Source of the DNA: [Leptolyngbya] sp. JSC-1
GTDB lineage: Bacteria; Cyanobacteriota; Cyanobacteriia; Elainellales; Elainellaceae
Direction: 5' to 3'
DNA: 64,000 nt
Assembly: GCA_000733415.1 (NCBI GenBank)
Contig: KL662191.1
Location: 5,305,633-5,369,632 of the forward strand
Shown: one piece after another, positions 33,334 through 42,760 of the stretch
Position numbering within the stretch: position 1 is the stretch's first letter
Layout: each line of letters begins with the position of its first letter
Notes under the pieces: model-generated
Databases searched by the model: none
What the model was told of the DNA's origin: nothing
The model's input: the letters and a program-made list of their open reading frames with translations, nothing else
Made by a program: the position numbers and the translations under genes

Positions 33334-35799
33334 TTACAACCGAGGCAAAATCTCTGGCAGCAGGTGGCTGGGAATTTGCGACAGAGCTTGATTCTGCCCA
33401 GCCAGGCCGAGCTGGTTATAGAATGCCCGCACGGTTTGCAACAGGCAAGATAAGGCTGTTTGGCGTAGATTCTCGTTCTGCTCCCAACCTTGTAGGGCTA
33501 ATAAATGCTGCTGCAAAGCGGCAGTTAAATGATGAGTTTGCTCAGCAGCATCAGCAGCAAGAGTAGGGTTAGCATGACAATCCACGGCGATCTGATAATG
33601 CGCCAAACCCAAGTTGTTTTGCGTAGAGGACAGATCGAAATTGAGCGCGGTAGTAGCTTCGTGGCTCTGGATCTGGTCAGCGGCCTTGAGTGCTGCTTCG
33701 TAGGCGGTAATCGCTTGCTGTAGATAGGTGATCCGCTGACTGCCCAGGGAAGTCTGGTTCGCTAGATGCCAATAAGCTGTGCCGAGATTGTTTTGGGTAG
33801 CGGCAAAACCGGCGGGGGTGCTGTCGAGACTGCGGTACTGCAAAGCCGAGCGATAGGCCGCAATGGCCTGGTGCAGATAGTCTTGCGCCTGTTCGTATTG
33901 GGCCAGATTCCAGTAGGCGGTGCCGAGGTTGTTCTGGATCATGGCGTAGGTGAGTGGCTCTTGGTCTGGGTTGTAATGACAGAGCGCTTGTTCATAGGAC
34001 TGAATTGCCTGCTTCAGGTTGAATTCAGGTTGCTGGTGCTGGGCTAAATTCCAGTAGGTGGTGCCCAGATTATTTTGAGTGGATGCATAGCGCCAGGGAT
34101 CGACCTCGGCGGGGCGATAGAGTAAAGCCTGCTGGTAAGCTTCCACTGATAATTGAAGGTTTATTACCGCTTCCTGGTAGCGAGCCAGATCGGCATAGGC
34201 GGCTCCCAAATTATTCTGCACCATGGCATAGGTCTGGGAATGCGCCTGAGGTTGAAGCGGATTGAGCGCTAGCTGATAAATTTGGACCGTTTGTTCTAAA
34301 TAAAGCCTGGTGGCCTCCGGGTTGGCCTGATTCTGGGCCATGATCCAATAGAGGCTACCCAAATCATTCAGCAACTCAGCCCGTTCAATGCCTGTTTCCG
34401 GCAGCAACTGCAATGCTTGCTCGTAGGCTTGAATTGCCACCGCTAGGTTTTCAGCCGAAGCATCTCCCTGCTCGATACAGTCGCGGTAAAAGTTGCCCAG
34501 CGTTTGATAGGCCGTTGCCAGCACAAGGGGCGTTCCTTCTCCCTGTTGCAGCAGGTCCAGTTGCTGCTGCAGGAGGCTAATGTGCTGGAGGAGCGGCGCG
34601 TGTTTTGGTAGGTCTTGAGTGAGCAAATCGGACAGGGCAGCTTCCAGCAGGCTAGGGTCAGAGCCAATTTCTCCGACCTTTTCTAGCGCCAGTGCCGAGG
34701 AGGATTGCTCTAGGTTGGACTGATCGGGTTGAGTTGCAACCAGTAGAGATTGGGCGTAGCGCGTCTCATGGGTTGGCTCAGTTGCTGCATCATACTGACT
34801 TGCAGTCAGAAAATTCGGATCGGCTTCAGATAGATGCTGCCCGAGGTTGTGACTCCAGGCGGCAATCCACTGCTGAAAATCGGGCGGCAATTCATCCGGT
34901 AATTTCCACAAACTGGTAGAATCGCCTGGCTCTTCTGGTTCATAAAGGGTGAGGTCTTCGGCGAGGGGAATCCAGGGATTCTCGGCGGGCTGGATTGATG
35001 TGGATTCAGAATTATTGGATTGATTATCAGAATCATCGCCTGAATTGACGTCTGGCTGCTCGTCGGGGCGAGGATCAGTGCGGTCAGTTCGGTCAAGAGG
35101 GGGCGAAGGCAATTCCCTGAAGCTAGCGGAGCCAGGATTAAACTGGATGCGTTCTGGCAAGGAGGCAGGTAGAGGCGTTGGGTCGCCAATGAATTCAAAC
35201 ACGCCAGTACGGCAATTCCAAAACTCTGGTGCAGCTTCTGGCAACATGCGAAACCAGGGCTGGGTCATCCACAGCAGCAAGCAAGAGTTTAGCGATGGAA
35301 GTTGCTGTTCAATATTTTGTAGATAGGACAGAAATACGTTTTGCAGAGCCGCTGATTGGCGAATTAACCGCTCGATGCCCAGTATTTGAAAGGCCGGAAT
35401 AAACGCTTGGTGATTGGTGCGGATGGCTGGAAAATAGCTGAGCCACTCATTGACCTGCCCGATTGGATCAGGATTATGCAGATCGAGATCGAGGGTGACT
35501 AGTCGGGGAAAGGCGCGAGGTTCAACGGCAGGAAGCGATGAGGTGGTTAGCCCCGCGGGCGGAGTACTGGTGGAGATATGGGCCAGTTCGGACTGGAGCT
35601 GAACAGCGAATCGATCGCGCAAAGGCAGATCATCACAGACCGCGATAAAGATTTGGCGGCGCAGGTTGAGGCTCAAAGCAACCTTCAGGCGTTCATACGT
35701 CTGTTGGTTTAATCCTAGAATGTTGCGAAATGGATTCTCGGTCACGGAACTACCGCTAGAAGCAGAAGAGGAATCAACCTGGAGGGAACAAAGCACCAT
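33334..35799 (-). CDS. Tetratricopeptide-repeat protein with a unique N-terminal domain
   Basis: An 821-residue protein. The first ~220 residues form a mixed alpha/beta domain (LNLRRQIFIAVCDDLPLRDRF, VTLDLDLHN) without a visible P-loop. A polar, disordered stretch follows (about 230-330). The C-terminal ~450 residues hold at least six TPRs whose core is AxTQNNLGTAYWxLAQYEQA; several copies are nearly identical. It is probably a cytosolic scaffold. The family seems cyanobacterial; its partner is unknown. It is convergent with cobW. Confidence 0.82.
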   Translation of the reverse strand: MVLCSLQVDSSSASSGSSVTENPFRNILGLNQQTYERLKVALSLNLRRQIFIAVCDDLPLRDRFAVQLQSELAHISTSTPPAGLTTSSLPAVEPRAFPRLVTLDLDLHNPDPIGQVNEWLSYFPAIRTNHQAFIPAFQILGIERLIRQSAALQNVFLSYLQNIEQQLPSLNSCLLLWMTQPWFRMLPEAAPEFWNCRTGVFEFIGDPTPLPASLPERIQFNPGSASFRELPSPPLDRTDRTDPRPDEQPDVNSGDDSDNQSNNSESTSIQPAENPWIPLAEDLTLYEPEEPGDSTSLWKLPDELPPDFQQWIAAWSHNLGQHLSEADPNFLTASQYDAATEPTHETRYAQSLLVATQPDQSNLEQSSSALALEKVGEIGSDPSLLEAALSDLLTQDLPKHAPLLQHISLLQQQLDLLQQGEGTPLVLATAYQTLGNFYRDCIEQGDASAENLAVAIQAYEQALQLLPETGIERAELLNDLGSLYWIMAQNQANPEATRLYLEQTVQIYQLALNPLQPQAHSQTYAMVQNNLGAAYADLARYQEAVINLQLSVEAYQQALLYRPAEVDPWRYASTQNNLGTTYWNLAQHQQPEFNLKQAIQSYEQALCHYNPDQEPLTYAMIQNNLGTAYWNLAQYEQAQDYLHQAIAAYRSALQYRSLDSTPAGFAATQNNLGTAYWHLANQTSLGSQRITYLQQAITAYEAALKAADQIQSHEATTALNFDLSSTQNNLGLAHYQIAVDCHANPTLAADAAEQTHHLTAALQQHLLALQGWEQNENLRQTALSCLLQTVRAFYNQLGLAGQNQALSQIPSHLLPEILPRL

Positions 35800-36439
35800 A
35801 AACTGACCAACGGTTTAGAAACTGTCTAACTTAACGAGTGAGCTGTGACGGAACTGACGAAACTCCCAGATTTACCATGAAATGCCAAGTTCTAGGGCTA
35901 AATTCAGAAATAGCGTCAACACGAGAACCGCTACTTCTACTGAGATAGGCTGTATTAAATGCAACCTAAAAATACCGCAGTTTTCTCATAGGGCTGCTGC
36001 ACTCTAAGTAAACATCGAGAGGGTTGTGCCAGACGGTAGGTTTACTCCGTTCAGGTATACCTGCTTATTTCAATGCTTCTGATCCAGAGTCAGGATAAGA
36101 CGAACTGCAATCTTGATTTTCGAAGACAGATTTTCCTGCAAATTTACCCGTGCTATCAGGCAAAACTACTCCCATAGCAAGACATCAATTGAATTTGTCT
36201 CTGTTACTGAAGAATTGCCCTGAGTTGGGTTCAGCAAAACATGCATGTAGGTATTTATCGTCACAGGCACTTTGAATAACCTGATAAAGCACTAAAAAGA
36301 CCAGGTGCGCTGAGGCAATCCTGGTCTTTCCAAAATATTTATTTGTGAAAGTATTTATGCAGTCACCTGCTTTGATTAGAGCAACTCGCTCATTTCTGAT
36401 CAAGCAAGTCTGGTAGAGTAATTGCTTAGCAATCGGGTT
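35800..36439. other. Non-coding region between TPR gene and psb34
   Basis: A 640-bp AT-rich gap. A 72-codon frame at 36185-36403 has no ribosome binding site and is crossed by the psb34 terminator, so it is not supported. I see no other gene. Confidence 0.6.
36296..36329 (-). terminator. Intrinsic terminator of the psb34-like gene
   Basis: A perfect 10-bp stem AAAGACCAGG / CCTGGTCTTT with a 14-base loop. On the minus strand it is followed by a T run, 110 bp after the stop at 36440. Confidence 0.85.
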
Positions 36440-36610
36440 TTATGAAACTGCAACCGCCACAAAAATTAATCCAACGACTAAAATAAGTCCAGCAGTACCC
36501 AAAATCACATACTGGATCTGTTGCCTTTTGGTTGGAGGTTCAGCCTGGTAAACCTTTGGCTCTACGGCAAAATTATTGAGGCGACCGCCCTCTTCAGTCG
36601 TGTATGGCAT
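36440..36610 (-). CDS. psb34: Photosystem II assembly factor Psb34-like (Ssl1498 family)
   Basis: A 56-residue thylakoid protein. It opens MPYTTEEGGRLNNFAVEPKV, the Hlip-like N-terminal arm, continues YQAEPPTKRQQ and ends in one transmembrane helix (YVILGTAGLILVVGLIFVAVAV). This matches the small family now called Psb34, found in photosystem II assembly intermediates beside CP47. A sigma70-type promoter (TTGTAA, 17 bp, TAAAAT) lies upstream, and a perfect-stem terminator lies downstream, so it is a complete monocistronic unit. Its small size makes it easy to miss. Confidence 0.88.
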   Translation of the reverse strand: MPYTTEEGGRLNNFAVEPKVYQAEPPTKRQQIQYVILGTAGLILVVGLIFVAVAVS

Positions 36611-36634
36611 AACTCTGACAATCCTTGCAAAAAT

Positions 36635-36663
36635 ATTTTATTGACTGTAACAGACAATTACAA
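36635..36663 (-). promoter_or_regulatory. Promoter of the psb34-like gene
   Basis: On the minus strand TTGTAA (36663-36658) and TAAAAT (36640-36635) are separated by 17 bp. Just upstream is GTCAC-AATCA-GTGAC (36668-36682), a candidate operator, and the -35 region is part of TGTAA...TTACA. Confidence 0.6.
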
Positions 36664-36931
36664 TCTTGTCACTGATTGTGACTTTAGGGAAAATCCTCAC
36701 GTAAAAATGCTGGTTGAAGGTTGATTGAAGGTTGCAGATTTTTGCGGATTCTAGAGTGCTCAGGCGTGTTCTACTGTGACTTGATCATATTTTCCAATTG
36801 TTTTGTTTATCTTCAATCGGCTAAGTATCTACGCATGTTATCTATCACCAATCTGACCTATCACTGACCTATCACTGATCTGACATCGAGTTTGCATTGC
36901 TGTTACCTTAGGGGTTTAGACCACACTGCAG

Positions 36932-36961
36932 GAGCACCTTATAATACAGAGCACCTTATAA
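36932..36961. repeat. 13-bp direct repeat GAGCACCTTATAA
   Basis: Identical units at 36932-36944 and 36949-36961, period 17, with TATAAT inside the first. It may be part of the promoter for the CHAT gene 319 bp downstream. Confidence 0.6.
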
Positions 36962-37104
36962 ACAAGGAACCCCCAACCTCGGCAAAGGAGATGGGGGAAG
37001 TTGAATCAGGGTGCATCTACCAATTCACTGTTCTGGCTGCTGGCGGTTCTGTCCGGATAAATCTGAGGAAAGTAAAAAAAATGTTGCGGTGCTGAGCAGG
37101 CACG

Positions 37105-37174
37105 GTAGGCCAGGCAAGAGTAGACCAGACAAGAGTAGACCAAGCAAGAGTAGACCAAGCAAGAGTAGACAGGC
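37105..37174. repeat. 15-bp tandem repeat upstream of the CHAT gene
   Basis: AAGAGTAGAC occurs at 37116, 37131, 37146 and 37161, exactly 15 bp apart, in units of the form AAGAGTAGACCARRC, with a degenerate earlier unit. It ends 106 bp before the hetF-like start. The period is a multiple of three, but no gene is supported across it. Confidence 0.85.
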
Positions 37175-37279
37175 AACAATAAAGCAGGTGAGTCTAAACG
37201 CCCTGTAGCAACGATTGAATCGAAAAACGATTGAAACCGTTCGGCATAGTTAGGCAAGTATGAGGGGAGCGCTAGCGCA

Positions 37280-39778
37280 GTGACTCAGGAGTTTGATCTC
37301 TCTGTAACTCCGGTTGGGAACAACCAATATTTGGTGCGCACCGAGCGGGTTCCATATGGTGCGCCCTTGGCGCAGGAACAGGTAACTTGGCCGGTTGATA
37401 AATGGTTGGCTCAAGCGCGCCAACTCATGAGTGATCCGCTGCAAGGTGTGCTGCAAGCTGACCCGGTCCGCTCGTCTCTGAGTTTGATTGAACTGGGGCA
37501 AGAACTGTATGCTTCGCTGTTTCAGGCGACTTTACGCGATAGCTGGGTGATTGCTCAAGGGGTTGCCCAAAATCGACGTGAGCCGTTGCGACTGCGGTTA
37601 GGACTGAAGGGGGCGGATCTGCTGCGTCTGCCCTGGGAAGTGATGTACGGAACCGATGTACCTGTGGAACGGTTGCGACAGCCTGGAAGTATCACCTCTG
37701 CCCCTCGACCCCTGGCGACCGGTACCCGAATCATTTTCTCGCGCTATCTGTTGGGAACACGCCTGGTGGAGGAAAGTTTAGCCATTCCTCCTCAACTCAA
37801 CCAGCCCCTGCGAATTTTAATGGTGGTGTCAGCACCAACCGATCAAGAGCAGCTCAAGCTCTACCGAGAAGTGAAGCAGATGCAGCAAGAGCTGCAAACC
37901 CAGTCGCCCTCGCGTGCAGAAATTGGCCACCAGCCTGGACCAGAAATTCAGCTCAAAATCTTGAATCAGCCGGGACGGGAGCAACTGACTCAGGAATTGG
38001 AGCAGAATCACTATCAGGTATTGCACTATGCCGGACACAGCGATTTGAGTGCTGCTGGTGGCAGCCTCTACCTGGTCAATAATCGCACTGGCTTAACTGA
38101 AGTTTTGGCAGGGGATGATCTGTCGGGGCTGCTAGTCAATAACGGTATTCGACTGGCTGTTTTTAACTCCTGTCGAGGTGCTCACACTGCTGTAGCCGAT
38201 CCCAGTCTTGGACAAGACCGAAACTTGGCCGAAGCATTGGTGAGTCGAGGCATTCCTGCCGTGTTGGCCATGGCAGAGCAAATTCCTGACAATGTGGCGC
38301 TAAACCTAACTGGTTTGTTCTACCGCAGTTTAAAGTTGGGAATTCCAATTGATTCGAGCCTGAATCGGGCGCGGCAAGGGTTGATTTCTGCCTATGGCTC
38401 CCATCAGTTTTATTGGGCGTTGCCGGTGCTTTACCTGCATCCCGAGTTTGATGGCTACTTAATGACACGGGACCGCAACCGCGATTCCTTACGTGACCCC
38501 TCAATCGATCGCTCTAGCCGCTTGCCCGCTAACTATGGCGTACCTCCCTTGCTGCAGCGAGACCTGGTCGAGCTACCCGAACGGCAGCCGCTTCGGAGTA
38601 TGGAGGACCGCAATGTTACGCCGGCTCGCACTGGGTCTTCAACTGAAGATTTGGAGATAGTGGAGGCCGAAGCCCGCTCTGAAGAAGCAGACAAGTTGGT
38701 GATTGCAGAAATTTTCCAACAACTGTCACCGCCAGCCCAAGCCCACACCAACGGTGCTGCTCCAGCTGCGCCATCTCATCCACCCGATTCAAATTCCTCC
38801 ATACCCCCCGATTCAGTATCAGATGTCCAGCCCCAGGAGCTGCCCTCAACGCCGCCCCAGCGATCTAAAAGTAGACGAGGAATGCATCGGTTCTGGGTTC
38901 TGCCGGTGTTGGGTGCAGCAGGAGTGGCGCTTGGCTATTTTGGCTTGAGGGCTTTGCCGCAACAAAGCTGGATGCCAGACTGGTTGGGCCACAGCGCTAG
39001 CCTTGAAACGCCGCAACCTTCTCCATCACTGCAAATTGATCTGTCTCAGGCGCTTGAAGACCTGGACCCGTCCCAGACCATTGAGGAACTAGGTGCTCTA
39101 GCCAAAGACTCCTTCCAAAATGGGCAAGTTGATGTAGGGATGGCTGCGGTGACAGTCCTGCTGGACCGAAATGCGCTTAACCAAGCCTCTAATGCACTAA
39201 AGGCGGTTCCAGCTGACCTTAAGGAACATCCGCAGATCAATTTTTTGCGAGGTCGGCTAGCTTGGCAGGGTATGAAGGCGGCAGATGGAGAACATACGGT
39301 GGCTCAGGCGCGGGACTTTTGGCAAAAAGCGGCAAAAGATGACCCGGAAAATTTGGACTATCAAGAAGCGCTAGGCTTTACCTACTACGTCGAGAACGAT
39401 TTAGAGACGGCACTCAAGATCTGGGCTGGACCGAATGCTGATTTGATGAGTCGAGATCCTCGCGTCTTAAACTTCAGAGCTGCCATTGCCCTCGCCATGA
39501 AAAAAGATGCTGCCAACCGTCCGCCTAATCAGCAGAGGGAGTATATCTTGACAGCCATTCAAAACTACAAGGGAGTGGTCAGCCGGGATCCAAAAAACTA
39601 CAGCCCTGAAGCCTTGCAGAACAACTGGTTGTGGACCGAGGCTGCTGTTAGAGACTGGAAAGCCCTAGCCGACATTGCCAATCAGCAGCCGAATCAGCCT
39701 GCCCCTAGCCCGTCACCTGCACCAGTGTCTCCCACTCCCAGCACTACCCCAACCGCACCTGCTGCACCAGCACCTTAA
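37280..39778 (+). CDS. hetF: CHAT-domain caspase-like protein, HetF-like
   Basis: An 832-residue predicted cysteine protease. The CHAT domain covers about 90-395; its His-Cys pair is H253 (LHYAGHSDLS) and C298 (AVFNSCRGAH), both intact. A disordered segment (about 400-530) leads to one transmembrane helix (about 537-556, FWVLPVLGAAGVALGYFGL), then a TPR-like helical domain (about 590-790) and a Pro-rich tail. Start GTG at 37280 gives MTQEFDLSVTPVG. N-terminus, length and layout match HetF as I remember it, which controls HetR levels and cell division in filamentous cyanobacteria; the name needs alignment. No hetR or hetZ is nearby. Confidence 0.75.
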   Translation: MTQEFDLSVTPVGNNQYLVRTERVPYGAPLAQEQVTWPVDKWLAQARQLMSDPLQGVLQADPVRSSLSLIELGQELYASLFQATLRDSWVIAQGVAQNRREPLRLRLGLKGADLLRLPWEVMYGTDVPVERLRQPGSITSAPRPLATGTRIIFSRYLLGTRLVEESLAIPPQLNQPLRILMVVSAPTDQEQLKLYREVKQMQQELQTQSPSRAEIGHQPGPEIQLKILNQPGREQLTQELEQNHYQVLHYAGHSDLSAAGGSLYLVNNRTGLTEVLAGDDLSGLLVNNGIRLAVFNSCRGAHTAVADPSLGQDRNLAEALVSRGIPAVLAMAEQIPDNVALNLTGLFYRSLKLGIPIDSSLNRARQGLISAYGSHQFYWALPVLYLHPEFDGYLMTRDRNRDSLRDPSIDRSSRLPANYGVPPLLQRDLVELPERQPLRSMEDRNVTPARTGSSTEDLEIVEAEARSEEADKLVIAEIFQQLSPPAQAHTNGAAPAAPSHPPDSNSSIPPDSVSDVQPQELPSTPPQRSKSRRGMHRFWVLPVLGAAGVALGYFGLRALPQQSWMPDWLGHSASLETPQPSPSLQIDLSQALEDLDPSQTIEELGALAKDSFQNGQVDVGMAAVTVLLDRNALNQASNALKAVPADLKEHPQINFLRGRLAWQGMKAADGEHTVAQARDFWQKAAKDDPENLDYQEALGFTYYVENDLETALKIWAGPNADLMSRDPRVLNFRAAIALAMKKDAANRPPNQQREYILTAIQNYKGVVSRDPKNYSPEALQNNWLWTEAAVRDWKALADIANQQPNQPAPSPSPAPVSPTPSTTPTAPAAPAP

Positions 39779-39821
39779 GGGCTATTGAGGCTCTTGCTTT
39801 CATTGAGTAAATCGATTAAAT

Positions 39822-41201
39822 TCACTCAGCCTCCACTTTGTTTAGGGAGACACCGCGAATCGAGTAGTCCAGGAGCTGAATTGGGTGCATGACTGGCACC
39901 GACTGATTCTGAAGCTGAAGGTGCTTGAGGATCTGCAACGAGCAGCCTGGATTAGCAGACGCGATCAGGGTCGCGCCCGTATTCAGCAAGTTATTCACCT
40001 TCTGCTGCCCCAACTCTTCAGCAACTTCGGGTTGCAGCATGTTGTAAACCCCAGCACTGCCACAACACAAGGCCGCATCGATCGGCTCGCGTAGCGTAAC
40101 GCCCGGAATTTGCCGCAGCAGTTGACGAGGCTGCAAGCTGATTTTTTGCCCATGCAGCAGATGGCAGGCGTCTTGGTAAACCAGCGTCAGTGGCTCTGAT
40201 TGCAGCGGCGACAGTCTAGCCGTTAGGCCCACCGTCATCAGGAATTCCTGCACATCTTTGACTTTGCTAGAGAATTCTTCGCCCCGCTCGCGATAGATCG
40301 GATCGTCCTGTAACAGGTGGCCATATTCCTTCAAGGTATGACCGCAGCCTGCCGCATTAATAATAATGGTATCAACATCGGTTCCGGCAAAACTGTCGAT
40401 CATCTGCCGAGCCAGTGCCTGGGCCTGCGCTTCCTGGCCTTGATGATGGGGCAGAGCGGCGCAGCACCTCTGGGTTTTCGGAATCACTACCTCACAGCCA
40501 TTGGCACTCAGCACTCGCGCAGTTGCTTCATTCACGTCGCTAAAGAACAGGCGTTGCACACAGCCCAAAATCATGCCGACTCGGTAGCGTTTTTCGCCTT
40601 GAGCGGGCACAACCGTCGGCAAGTTGTCCTGAAACGACTTGGGAGTGACGGTCGGCAGCAGGGTTTCCATTGCCGCCAGTCGGGGCGAAAAACGATTCAA
40701 CAAACCGGTGGCGCGCACCAGTTGAGGCAATCCTGACTTCTGGTAGAGCATCAGTGGTGCTAGCAGCACCCGCAGCCGTTCTGGGTAAGGAAAGAAAGAG
40801 AAAATCAGCTGTCGAAACAGGCGATCGCCTAAGGAGCGGGGATAGTTGCGTTCGATTTGGGGACGAGTTGCGGCAATCAGCTTGTCGTACTGCACGCCAG
40901 ACGGACAGGTGGTGACGCAGGCCAAACAACCCAAACACGAGTCAAAATGCTGCACGGTTGCGGTTGAGAGGGGTGCTTCGCCTTCGTTGATCGCGTCCAT
41001 CAAGTAAATCCGGCCCCTGGGCGAATCGGTTTCTTTGCCAATTACTCGATAGCTGGGACAGGTGGACAAACAAAAGCCACAGTGGACGCAGGCATCGATC
41101 AGTTTGGGGTCAGGAGGATGGTGAGCGTCAAAGGAAGAAGCGGCGAGGTTGAGGCCCTCAAAGGTTGTATGGGTTGGATGACTCGAATCCTGCGTCTGCA
41201 T
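39822..41201 (-). CDS. glcF: Glycolate dehydrogenase iron-sulfur subunit GlcF
   Basis: A 459-residue protein carrying electrons from glycolate oxidation in photorespiration. Two 4Fe-4S ferredoxin motifs are seen: CVHCGFCLSTCPS (about 39-51) and CLGCLACVTTCPSG. Two CCG-type domains follow, with the blocks GCVQRLFF, QRCCAALPHHQG, DACHLLHGQ and ALCCGSAGVYN. The ATG at 41201 (MQTQDSSHP) is preferred over an earlier start at 41264 that would overlap the upstream gene. The FAD-subunit gene lies directly upstream. Confidence 0.92.
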   Translation of the reverse strand: MQTQDSSHPTHTTFEGLNLAASSFDAHHPPDPKLIDACVHCGFCLSTCPSYRVIGKETDSPRGRIYLMDAINEGEAPLSTATVQHFDSCLGCLACVTTCPSGVQYDKLIAATRPQIERNYPRSLGDRLFRQLIFSFFPYPERLRVLLAPLMLYQKSGLPQLVRATGLLNRFSPRLAAMETLLPTVTPKSFQDNLPTVVPAQGEKRYRVGMILGCVQRLFFSDVNEATARVLSANGCEVVIPKTQRCCAALPHHQGQEAQAQALARQMIDSFAGTDVDTIIINAAGCGHTLKEYGHLLQDDPIYRERGEEFSSKVKDVQEFLMTVGLTARLSPLQSEPLTLVYQDACHLLHGQKISLQPRQLLRQIPGVTLREPIDAALCCGSAGVYNMLQPEVAEELGQQKVNNLLNTGATLIASANPGCSLQILKHLQLQNQSVPVMHPIQLLDYSIRGVSLNKVEAE

Positions 41202-41214
41202 AATAGTGCTCTGA

Positions 41215-42516
41215 TTAAATGCCACCGACAAATCGGTGCGGATTGAGGAGGTTCTTAGGATCAAATTGGGCTTTGAGGCGCTGCATTACCGCTAGGGCAT
41301 TGCCAGGGTAGCCCCAAACATCAAGGGCTTGTTTGAGCAACAGCGGAGCCGCCTGGATACTGAGAAAGCCGCCCTGTGACTGACAGATCTGCCGCAGATT
41401 CAGCACCATTGCGCTCGTAGCCTCAGTGAGTTTGATTGTGCCCAACCCACTGCCCGCATGGATGATACCCAGCCCATCCGTCATTTGCTGGATCTGATCC
41501 AGGGTTGCTACCGCTTGATTTGGCTCTACTCCTATTTTGCAAGTAATTGCAGCCTCGCTGGGAGCCGAATCGATTTGTTCTCGCAATCGCTGCCATAGAT
41601 CAGCTTCCTCAGCCGAGTGGATCGAGATGGCCTGGAGTCCTAACCGTTCGGCGAGTTGGGTAAGTTGCTCACTTTGCTGCGCCACACTCACCTCGATGCT
41701 TTGAAACCGCACCAATAGCCCCATCGCCCTACCCAGCTGCAAGGCTTCGACGGTGGCCGGAGTCAGGATAGCGATGGCAGTCGGCGTCAGGGCAGAAGCC
41801 AGTAACGCGGCGGTAGCCTGACTCATGGCGCTAGCCTCTCCGATCAAGAGCATCGTTTGCGAGGCTGGCGGGAGGGGATAGATGCGAAAGGTTACCTGCG
41901 TCAGGATACCTAGCGTGCCATAGGAGCCGGTAAACAATTTCATCAAATCGTATCCCGCCACATTCTTGACCACCTTGCCGCCCGCCTTAGCGAGTTTGCC
42001 ATCACTGCGAACAAAGGAGATTCCGATCAGCATGTCTCGGATGCCGCCATAGCGCTGCCGCAGGGCACCTGTATCAGCTGTGGCAACAACGCCGCCCAAG
42101 CTAGCCTGATGGGGATAGGCTGGGTCCACCGCTAAAAACTGTCCGGTTGTGTTCAGGGTGGTTTGTAAATCTGCCAATCGTAGTCCTGCCTCTGCAGTCA
42201 CGGTCATGTCGCTGCTGGCATGATCGAGCAACCGATTTAGTTTGGCAGTGCTGACTACGAGCTGCACGTCCTCTGCCACTCCGCCCCAGTGCAGCTTACT
42301 GCCACTGCCGCAGGGCAACATTTGCCAGCCATTTCGATCCGCACAGGTGACGACTTCTGCCAGTTCTTCTGGAGAGGAGGGATACACGGCACACTTGATG
42401 GTAGCCTTTGGTGCGGCCAAACTAATCTGGGCCTTGAGGTCAGGAGCGAGCGCTTCCCAAGGGACTACCGCACTGGGATCAAGAATGCTCTCTAGCTTTT
42501 GGGCAATTAAACTCAT
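41215..42516 (-). CDS. glcE: FAD-binding oxidase subunit, GlcE/GlcD-like
   Basis: A 433-residue FAD_binding_4 flavoprotein. The FAD site includes MLPCGSGSKLHWGG, AVDPAYPHQASLGGVVATADTGALR (in the PP-loop region at about 125-150) and GGKVVKNVAGYDLMKLFTGSYGTLG. It ends in MQRLKAQFDPKNLLNPHRF. It lies 13 bp upstream of glcF, so the two are co-transcribed. The length (433) and weak central region fit GlcE rather than the catalytic GlcD, which is not in the window. Confidence 0.85.
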   Translation of the reverse strand: MSLIAQKLESILDPSAVVPWEALAPDLKAQISLAAPKATIKCAVYPSSPEELAEVVTCADRNGWQMLPCGSGSKLHWGGVAEDVQLVVSTAKLNRLLDHASSDMTVTAEAGLRLADLQTTLNTTGQFLAVDPAYPHQASLGGVVATADTGALRQRYGGIRDMLIGISFVRSDGKLAKAGGKVVKNVAGYDLMKLFTGSYGTLGILTQVTFRIYPLPPASQTMLLIGEASAMSQATAALLASALTPTAIAILTPATVEALQLGRAMGLLVRFQSIEVSVAQQSEQLTQLAERLGLQAISIHSAEEADLWQRLREQIDSAPSEAAITCKIGVEPNQAVATLDQIQQMTDGLGIIHAGSGLGTIKLTEATSAMVLNLRQICQSQGGFLSIQAAPLLLKQALDVWGYPGNALAVMQRLKAQFDPKNLLNPHRFVGGI

Positions 42517-42760
42517 GCAGTTAGTTAGATCCGGTAGAGCGAAACTTTGTCAGGAGCTGCCCTTCACTCTAGCAGGAGTCTTGCCTGATTTCGTTATGCC
42601 AGGTTGATTTCTGGGTACCTTACAACTGACTTTTGGGCAAACCGGTCTGAGTCTTGTTCTATGAGTCTTGATCTAAAGGATTGGTAACTTCATCCTGGTT
42701 TGTCAAATGCCCTTTTGGATTTAACCAGCTAATGCAACCTGCTAAAAACAGACCAGTCAG

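Noticed and set aside
36185..36403. 72-codon minus-strand frame
   Set aside because: The psb34 terminator hairpin lies inside it, and it lacks a ribosome binding site and protein-like composition.
37006..37257. 83-codon frame with repeated SCLVY
   Set aside because: It is the product of the 15-bp DNA repeat read on the opposite strand, with no other support.
37280..39778. TPR-CHAT effector of a type III-E CRISPR system
   Set aside because: No Cas gene or CRISPR array is in the window, and the layout (CHAT first, then membrane helix and TPR) fits HetF-like proteins instead.
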